From contig JBPCTY010000114.1 of the NCBI GenBank assembly GCA_051011415.1, forward strand, positions 1 through 9,743: a DNA stretch of 9,743 nt, read 5' to 3'. How positions within the stretch are numbered: position 1 is the stretch's first letter; each line of letters starts with the position of its first letter. This document shows, piece after piece, positions 5,026-9,743 of this stretch. Origin of the DNA: SZUA-442 sp051011415 (GTDB lineage Bacteria; Actinomycetota; Acidimicrobiia; Spongiisociales; UBA5794). A program made the position numbers and the translations under genes. The notes under the pieces are model-generated. The model had not been told where the DNA came from. It worked only from the letters and a program-made list of their open reading frames with translations, and ran no database searches.

Positions 5026-5418
5026 TCAGGCGCGAGGCGATACAAACCGGATATTGGCCGGATACCGATACAGGCGGCCCTGTGCTGATTGCACACCACC
5101 GACGATTGTGAAGATCAGTCCGAAGATCGCGAGGCCGATGAAGGCGATGATCGCAACCGCTACGACCGCTCCATGCACGAAGATGCCGGCGATCATGAGG
5201 GCCATCGCAACGACAAAGTAGGCGAACAGGGTGAGCTGGAAGTTGAGAGCTTCGCGTGACTGGTCCTCGACGAACGGGTCGTCGTTTCGCTTGATCAACC
5301 AGATCACCAGCGGTCCGAGAAACCCCATGCCCAATAGCGGAAGCAGATGTGCAGCAGCTGCCCAGGCTCGAGCGTCTGAAGGGACATCCGTTGGGTCGGT
5401 CGGTAGGTCGGCAGTCAC
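5026..5418 (-). CDS. DUF4870-domain small membrane protein
   Basis: This 130-residue protein has three predicted membrane segments (about 19-42, 59-81 and 83-108). The family motif is visible: LGPLVIWLIKRNDDPFVEDQSREALNFQ spans residues 34-61, in which an Asp/Glu-rich loop precedes the conserved ALNFQ. DUF4870 proteins are widespread in actinobacteria and resemble the Tic20 fold; their job is unknown. The GTG at 5418 is the chosen start, giving the acidic and proline-rich N-terminal tail (TADLPTDPTDVPSD) usual in this family. It begins nine bases after the CoA-transferase stop, with no clear Shine-Dalgarno. TAGGCT (5430-5425) is six bases before the GTG and could be its -10 box, so it may be read both from the upstream gene and from its own leaderless transcript. 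A link to the sulfur genes is not evident. Confidence 0.85.
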   Translation of the reverse strand: MTADLPTDPTDVPSDARAWAAAAHLLPLLGMGFLGPLVIWLIKRNDDPFVEDQSREALNFQLTLFAYFVVAMALMIAGIFVHGAVVAVAIIAFIGLAIFGLIFTIVGGVQSAQGRLYRYPANIRFVSPRA

Positions 5419-5427
5419 ACGTTCAGC

Positions 5428-7350
5428 CTATGTCGACTGGGGGTCAGTCGACTCGGAGACCGACCCTTCAATGTCACGCTTGGTGAACTCCCGATCGAGC
5501 TTCAGCCGCATGAACGCGTTCGTGGAATGTCTGCTCGCTCCACCGTCGAGGTAGTAGGTGTTCTGGACATAACTCACCGCATCTGCATAGTGGTCGACAA
5601 CGGCCTCATCGAGTCGGAACCGGTCATAGTTCACCACCGCATTCACCTTCGTCGGAAGCGGTCCGAGGAGCGCATCAACTTCCGCCTTGATCTCGTCGAC
5701 ATCGCCGTGTGTCCGAACGTGCATACCTGAGTAGTCCATAAACACGGTGTTTGTAGCTGCGTCGTACGACAGTCGATCAGCAATGCGCATGTCGAGCATC
5801 CTGTCTCGCAACCCGAAGCGGCCTGAAGTGAAGAGTTCGGGCGGCATCACCGAAAGCTGATCCACTGCTGGAGCAAACGGGAGGAGTGACAGCACATCAG
5901 CATCAACGTCGATCCCGGGAGCGACTTCGGTGAGAACCAGCCCACGCTCGTCAAGCGTGAAGACACACCGTTCGGTGACGTAGAGAATCTCCTGACCGCG
6001 TTCGATAGCCATTGCGCCTGAGAACGTGACCTGCGCGACGGCGTCGACGAACTTCGGGAAGCGGCCCTCAGCCACGATGGACAAAGAACCTTTGGCGACC
6101 GTCACATCAAGCCCACCGCTTGAAAAGGGAGTCAGGAACACAACCCGTTGTGTTCGCTGAGTCAGGTTGATTGCTCCTCCACAGCCAGCGAGACGGCCGG
6201 CGAACCTGCTGACGTTCACGTTGCCTGCGCCGTCACACTCCGCGACACCGAGGAAGACCGTGTCCAGGCCCCCGCCATCGATGAAATCGAAGGACGAAGA
6301 GTGATCGAGCACCGACTCCCGATTGACGGACGCTCCAAAGTCGTATCCCGAGAGAGGCACCCCTCCGATCACGCCGGTATCGATAGAGAAGGTGACGAGA
6401 TCCTGTACGCGTTCGTCGCCGGCGACCCTGCCGACCAGTTCGGGTAGTCCAAGGCCAACATTGACGACCGTGTCAGCCTGAAGCTCCATGGCTGCACGCC
6501 TTGCAATAACGGTTCGGCCGTCAACGTCCAAGGGGTCCAGCGAGTCGACGGGAACGCGGATTTCGCCTGAGACCGCGGGGTTGTATTGCGTGCCGAAGGT
6601 CTGCATATGCAGCCCAGGGTCGGCAACCACGACGGCGTCGACAAGTACCCCAGGAACCCTGACGTCACGCGAGTCGAGAGACCCCTGGTCAGCGACTCTC
6701 TCAACCTGACAGATGACGTATCCATTGGAGGCCTTGGCCGCCATCGCGAGTTCGAGAATCTCGAGGGAAACGGCTTCGCGTTCTGTGGTGATGTTGCCTG
6801 CAGGGTCCGCGGTGGTGCCGCGAATGACGGCAATGTCAACAGGGGTGCCCGGATAGAACAGCCACTCCTGCTCGCCTCTGGTTGTCAGTTCGACCAGATC
6901 ATCAATGGCGGAAGGGTTGACCTTTCCGCCTTCGAACCGAGGGTCGATAAAGGTCCCGAGGCCGACCGTGGAGAGCACACCTGGTGCCCCGGCTGCGATG
7001 GCTCGGTAGAGATGGACCAGGACACCCTCCGGAAGGTTGTAGGCCTCGATCTCATCGTCGACCGCGAGCTGTGCGAGTTTCGGGATCTGGCCGTAGTGGC
7101 CTCCGACTGCTCTACGCAACAACCCCTTGTGCCCAAGGTGGTCGAGACCGCGGCCCTGACCATCGCCCTGTCCACCGGCCCACAACAGGGTGAGGTCGTT
7201 TGGGCCCTCGCCGGCAAGAAATCGCTCCTCGATCGCAAGCAGCACACACTCGGCGACACCGTGACCTCCCCACCCGGAGCTCGCGACGACGTCCCCGTCG
7301 CGAATCACGGCGACCGCGTCTTGTGCCTCGACGATCTTGCTCACTGTCAT
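5428..7350 (-). CDS. Family I acyl-CoA:carboxylate CoA-transferase, fused alpha/beta type with C-terminal extension
   Basis: This 640-residue fused enzyme resembles propionate/acetate CoA-transferases (Pct, YdiF). The alpha part opens with DGDVVASSGWGG (18-29) and contains GLGTFIDPRFEGGKVN (130-145). The beta part has NVGLGLPELV (297-306), the catalytic region FSIDTGVIGG (321-330), DFGASVN (337-343) and GGLDTVFLGVAECD (360-373). Such enzymes move CoA between a donor thioester and an acid through a Glu-CoA thioester. Here the expected Glu is Asp (D324), which is unusual. YdiF-like enzymes have about 530 residues; about 110 extra residues (from about 525) include FMDYSGMHV and VNYDRFRLDE, which I recall from proteobacterial homologues. 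The ATG at 7350 is preferred over an upstream start because GGAGG precedes it by about ten bases and the first helix begins at once. The substrate is unknown. Confidence 0.87.
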   Translation of the reverse strand: MTVSKIVEAQDAVAVIRDGDVVASSGWGGHGVAECVLLAIEERFLAGEGPNDLTLLWAGGQGDGQGRGLDHLGHKGLLRRAVGGHYGQIPKLAQLAVDDEIEAYNLPEGVLVHLYRAIAAGAPGVLSTVGLGTFIDPRFEGGKVNPSAIDDLVELTTRGEQEWLFYPGTPVDIAVIRGTTADPAGNITTEREAVSLEILELAMAAKASNGYVICQVERVADQGSLDSRDVRVPGVLVDAVVVADPGLHMQTFGTQYNPAVSGEIRVPVDSLDPLDVDGRTVIARRAAMELQADTVVNVGLGLPELVGRVAGDERVQDLVTFSIDTGVIGGVPLSGYDFGASVNRESVLDHSSSFDFIDGGGLDTVFLGVAECDGAGNVNVSRFAGRLAGCGGAINLTQRTQRVVFLTPFSSGGLDVTVAKGSLSIVAEGRFPKFVDAVAQVTFSGAMAIERGQEILYVTERCVFTLDERGLVLTEVAPGIDVDADVLSLLPFAPAVDQLSVMPPELFTSGRFGLRDRMLDMRIADRLSYDAATNTVFMDYSGMHVRTHGDVDEIKAEVDALLGPLPTKVNAVVNYDRFRLDEAVVDHYADAVSYVQNTYYLDGGASRHSTNAFMRLKLDREFTKRDIEGSVSESTDPQST

Positions 7351-7360
7351 GGGTGGGGCA

Positions 7361-7379
7361 CCTCCGGCGACCGAATCTA
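7361..7379 (-). promoter_or_regulatory. Promoter and ribosome binding site of the CoA-transferase gene
   Basis: On the minus strand TAGATT (7379-7374) fits TANNNT, and GGAGG (7365-7361) is about ten bases before the ATG at 7350. It lies back to back with the M20 promoter in an 89-base divergent gap. Confidence 0.4.
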
Positions 7380-7407
7380 ACGATTCGCCGCCTCGGTCGC
7401 GATTGCC

Positions 7408-7439
7408 TACATTTGAACCATCGCTCGCAGGGATGTGCA
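7408..7439 (+). promoter_or_regulatory. Promoter and ribosome binding site of the M20 peptidase gene
   Basis: TACATT (7408-7413) fits the -10 pattern and AGGGA (7429-7433) lies six bases before the ATG at 7440. The leader would be about 20 bases. No convincing -35 box is seen. Confidence 0.35.
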
Positions 7440-8921
7440 ATGGTGAAGAAGTCCACAACCCTTGGCATTGCGCTCGCAGGAGCTACGGCTGCAGCGGCGG
7501 CAGCAGCGCTCAAGTGGTCATCAAGCCTGAACGACGTGCCAGACACGGAGGCGCCCCGGGCGCTGCCAGCGCGCGAGGCCGATGTGTCGGACAACGACTT
7601 CCTCGATCACCTAGGTGCGGCGGTCCGGATCAACACGACCTCGCATGACGACCGCTCGAAGATCGACACGGATTCATTTCTCGCATTTCATGCATTCCTC
7701 GAAGACACATACCCGCTCATCCACGAGCATTGCACTCGAGAGATCGTTGCCGACTACTCGCTGCTCTACACATGGGAGGGCACGGAGCCGAAAGCCGACC
7801 CAATTGTCCTGATGGCGCATATCGATGTTGTTCCCGTTGAGGCTGGAACCGAACATGACTGGACCGAGCCTCCCTTCTCCGGAACCGAGGCCCAAGATCA
7901 CCTGTGGGGCAGGGGAACCCTTGACGACAAGGGCCCACTGATCGCCACGATGGAGGGAGTCGAGCATCTTCTGAGAACGGGATTCCAGCCGTCGCGCACT
8001 GTGTTCATCACCTTTGGACACGATGAGGAAATCGGGGGTCGAGAAGGTGCAGCAGCCGTCGCTTCCCTTCTTCATAGTCGGGAAGTCACTCCTTGGCTGG
8101 TGTTCGATGAAGGCGGGTTCGTGGTCGACGAGGTGCCAATGCTGAGCAAGGAACCCGTGGCCCTCATCAAGGTGTCCGAGAAGGGGTATGCGAACGTGCA
8201 TCTGACCGCTCGGGCTTCAGGAGGGCACAGCTCGTTCCCCCCGAAGACGACTGCAGCGGGGATGATCGGTGAGGCTGTGCATCTCCTGGAAAGGAACCCG
8301 ATGCCACCTCGGGTTTCAGCGCTGGCGGACATGTTCGATGCGCTGTCGCCCCGGATGGATCCCAAAGTGAGGAGCATCCTGACGAACTTGAAGGTGACCG
8401 CACCAGTGGTCGCAAAGATGCTCGGAACCAAGCCGTTCGGTGATGCATTGATGAGAACGACCACTGCTGTGACGGTCGTCTCTGGTGGCCACAAGGCAAA
8501 TGTCCTTCCTCAACAAGCCTCAGCGGTTGTGAACTTCCGCATCATTCCTGGTGACACAGTCGCTGATGTCGTCGCCCACGTTGAGGAAGTCGTGGGTCCA
8601 GACATCGAGGTCCAGGTGAATGCGGACTTTGAATCAAGAGAACCGAGCCGCACGTCATCAATCGAATCAGATGCATGGCATGTGGTGCGTGAGTCGGTTG
8701 AAGAAACCTTCCCTGACGCCATAGCGGCGCCGTGGATCCTGATCGGTGGAACTGATTCCCGGTACTACGACGACTTCGCTGGCGACATCTACGGCTTCGT
8801 ACCGTTCTCTGTGGCGATTGACGACAGCGGCTTCCACGACACAAACGAGCGTATCCGTACCTCAGACGCCGAGAAGGCCGTGTCGTTCTTCTGCCGCCTG
8901 ATCAGGAACGCAGCAACCTAG
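7440..8921 (+). CDS. M20-family metallopeptidase/amidohydrolase, PM20D1- or carboxypeptidase S-like
   Basis: This 493-residue di-zinc hydrolase begins with a Lys-containing, Ala-rich hydrophobic stretch (about residues 6-24), either an uncleaved membrane anchor or a signal peptide. Metal and catalytic motifs are complete: MAHIDVVPV (H127, D129), WGRGTLDDKG (D162 bridging), GHDEEIGG (E196 general base, E197 ligand), DEGGFVVD (D223) and SGFHDTNER (H466). The dimerisation/lid domain lies roughly at 245-355 and includes GGHSSFPP and SGGHKANVLP. The size and the DEGG motif point to the PM20D1/carboxypeptidase S branch, which hydrolyses or condenses N-acyl amino acids or peptides; the substrate here is unknown. 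The ATG at 7440 is preferred because it follows a ribosome site and starts the hydrophobic segment; an earlier open frame runs antisense over the CoA-transferase. The stop lies 25 bases from the convergent monooxygenase gene. Confidence 0.92.
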   Translation: MVKKSTTLGIALAGATAAAAAAALKWSSSLNDVPDTEAPRALPAREADVSDNDFLDHLGAAVRINTTSHDDRSKIDTDSFLAFHAFLEDTYPLIHEHCTREIVADYSLLYTWEGTEPKADPIVLMAHIDVVPVEAGTEHDWTEPPFSGTEAQDHLWGRGTLDDKGPLIATMEGVEHLLRTGFQPSRTVFITFGHDEEIGGREGAAAVASLLHSREVTPWLVFDEGGFVVDEVPMLSKEPVALIKVSEKGYANVHLTARASGGHSSFPPKTTAAGMIGEAVHLLERNPMPPRVSALADMFDALSPRMDPKVRSILTNLKVTAPVVAKMLGTKPFGDALMRTTTAVTVVSGGHKANVLPQQASAVVNFRIIPGDTVADVVAHVEEVVGPDIEVQVNADFESREPSRTSSIESDAWHVVRESVEETFPDAIAAPWILIGGTDSRYYDDFAGDIYGFVPFSVAIDDSGFHDTNERIRTSDAEKAVSFFCRLIRNAAT

Positions 8922-8930
8922 GCCGCCGCG

Positions 8931-8943
8931 GCACCAGAGGTGC
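8931..8943. terminator. Short hairpin between convergent genes
   Basis: GCACC-AGA-GGTGC forms a five-base stem in the 25-base gap between the M20 and monooxygenase stop codons. There is no T-tract, so the role is uncertain. Confidence 0.25.
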
Positions 8944-8946
8944 TCG

Positions 8947-9743
8947 TCAGAGATGTTTGGGCACCTCGGTGCCGAGGAGCTCAATGGTCCGGAGAACATG
9001 GTCGGGATCCATGCTTCCGACGCTCACGTGGAGCATGAAGCGGTCGAGGCCGAGCATGTCACGCCACCGTGCGATCTTCTCTCCAACCTCCTCGGGGGTA
9101 CCGAGCACAAGTGAACCGGCCGGACTGACCATCGCCTCGAACTGGTCGTAGGTCATCGGCCCCCAGCCACGTTCCCGACCGATGCGAGTCATCGCGGCGC
9201 GGTAGGACGGCCAGAACTCTTCGATTGCTTGCTCTTTCGTCGGCGCAATGTGACCGTGTGCGTGCACTGCGAGCGGAACTGTGGCTGGATCAAAGCCAGC
9301 GTCTGCGAGCGAACGTCGATGCAGCTCCCCAAGGACCGCAAATCGGTCGGGGCTTCCGCCGATGATCGCGATTGCTACCGGAAGGCCTCTGGTGCCGGCA
9401 CGAACGACGGACTGTGGCGTGCCTCCAACTCCGACCCAAACCGGGAGCGGGTCCTGCTGTGGACGTGGGTAGATACCGACATCATCCAGCGGGGAGCGAA
9501 ACTCGCCGGACCAGGTGACACGTTCGTTGTCACGGATTGCCAACAGGAGATCGAGCTTTTCTGCAAAGAGCTCCTCGTAGTCCTCAAGCGCGTAACCGAA
9601 CAGCGGGAAGGACTCAATGAACGAGCCGCGGCCAACGAGGAGTTCGGCGCGACCGGACGAGACCTGGTCGAGCGTTGCGAACTGCTGAAACACGCGGACG
9701 GGATCGTCCGAGGACAACACCGTTACCGCAGGAGACAGCCGGA
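8947..9743 (-). CDS. LLM-class (luciferase-like) flavin or F420-dependent oxidoreductase, 5' end missing
   Basis: The reading frame remains open to the right edge, and the residues just before the first GTG (9720), RLSPAVTV, fit the family strand that precedes LSSDDPVRVFQQFATLD. The gene therefore starts outside the window, and 264 C-terminal residues are visible of a protein usually near 330-350. Bacterial luciferase-like TIM-barrel features include GRAELLVGRGSF, YEELFAEKLDLL, PVWVGVGGTPQSVVRAG and the C-terminal LGTPEEVGEKIARW, with RFMLHVSVG as the last strand. Such enzymes use FMN or coenzyme F420 to oxidise or reduce small molecules; the sequence does not let me choose between the cofactors. 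No neighbour inside the window suggests its substrate. Confidence 0.87.
   Translation of the reverse strand, partial: RLSPAVTVLSSDDPVRVFQQFATLDQVSSGRAELLVGRGSFIESFPLFGYALEDYEELFAEKLDLLLAIRDNERVTWSGEFRSPLDDVGIYPRPQQDPLPVWVGVGGTPQSVVRAGTRGLPVAIAIIGGSPDRFAVLGELHRRSLADAGFDPATVPLAVHAHGHIAPTKEQAIEEFWPSYRAAMTRIGRERGWGPMTYDQFEAMVSPAGSLVLGTPEEVGEKIARWRDMLGLDRFMLHVSVGSMDPDHVLRTIELLGTEVPKHL

Noticed and set aside
6586..7380. 264-residue plus-strand frame opposite the CoA-transferase
   Set aside because: It is a codon-bias shadow of the CoA-transferase: it has no ribosome site, no recognisable domain, and would end inside the divergent promoter region.
5428..7458. CoA-transferase start at 7458 giving 676 residues
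   Set aside because: It would overlap the M20 start. ATG 7350 follows GGAGG and a -10 box and begins exactly at the first domain helix.
7200..8921. M20 peptidase frame extended to 573 residues
   Set aside because: The extra 80 residues are Arg-rich, lie antisense to the CoA-transferase, and bury the hydrophobic N-terminal segment that begins at ATG 7440.

Overview
The window is gene-dense, moderately GC-rich bacterial DNA carrying ten complete protein genes plus two more cut by the window edges. It has no RNA gene, mobile element or CRISPR array that I can recognise. An actinobacterium is the best guess, possibly of the Acidimicrobiia type. The reasons are a dCTP deaminase resembling the 190-residue mycobacterial enzyme, GTG and TTG starts, and several promoters whose -10 box sits so close to the start codon that the mRNA would be leaderless. 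The lineage is an inference.

Layout. (1) 1-177: tail of a plus-strand gene, probably an aconitase X swivel-domain (DUF126) protein. (2) 208-1095: a YgfZ/GcvT-like folate-binding protein. (3) 1111-3274, all minus strand, read right to left: a small rhodanese, a rhodanese lipoprotein, a DUF302 protein, dCTP deaminase and a VOC-family protein. (4) 3359-4714, plus strand: a metallo-beta-lactamase/double-rhodanese fusion with the architecture of the persulfide dioxygenase CstB. (5) 4718-4987, minus: a CsoR/CstR-family repressor. (6) 5026-7350, minus: a DUF4870 membrane protein and a large family I CoA-transferase. (7) 7440-8921, plus: an M20 metallopeptidase with an N-terminal membrane anchor. (8) 8947 to the right edge, minus: a 5'-truncated luciferase-like monooxygenase.

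The coherent system lies between about 2086 and 5013 and looks like a reactive-sulfur (sulfide/persulfide) response module. The repressor keeps the two cysteines of the family but has Thr where copper-sensing CsoR has its His ligand, as in persulfide-sensing CstR. Near-identical palindromes of the ATACCC...GGGTAT type occur exactly twice: over the -10 region in front of the repressor gene, and in the shared control region between the CstB-like fusion and the rhodanese/rhodanese-lipoprotein/DUF302 operon. One repressor therefore probably controls itself and both arms. The two arms supply a CstB-like enzyme, cytosolic and extracytoplasmic sulfur-transfer proteins, and an uncharacterised DUF302 protein with two cysteines. 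The fusion protein lacks an expected iron ligand (Gly in place of Asp), so its chemistry may not be that of standard CstB.

The remaining genes look like ordinary metabolism. The main oddity among them is the CoA-transferase, which has Asp where the catalytic Glu of the family is expected. No gene-free stretch exceeds 100 bases.
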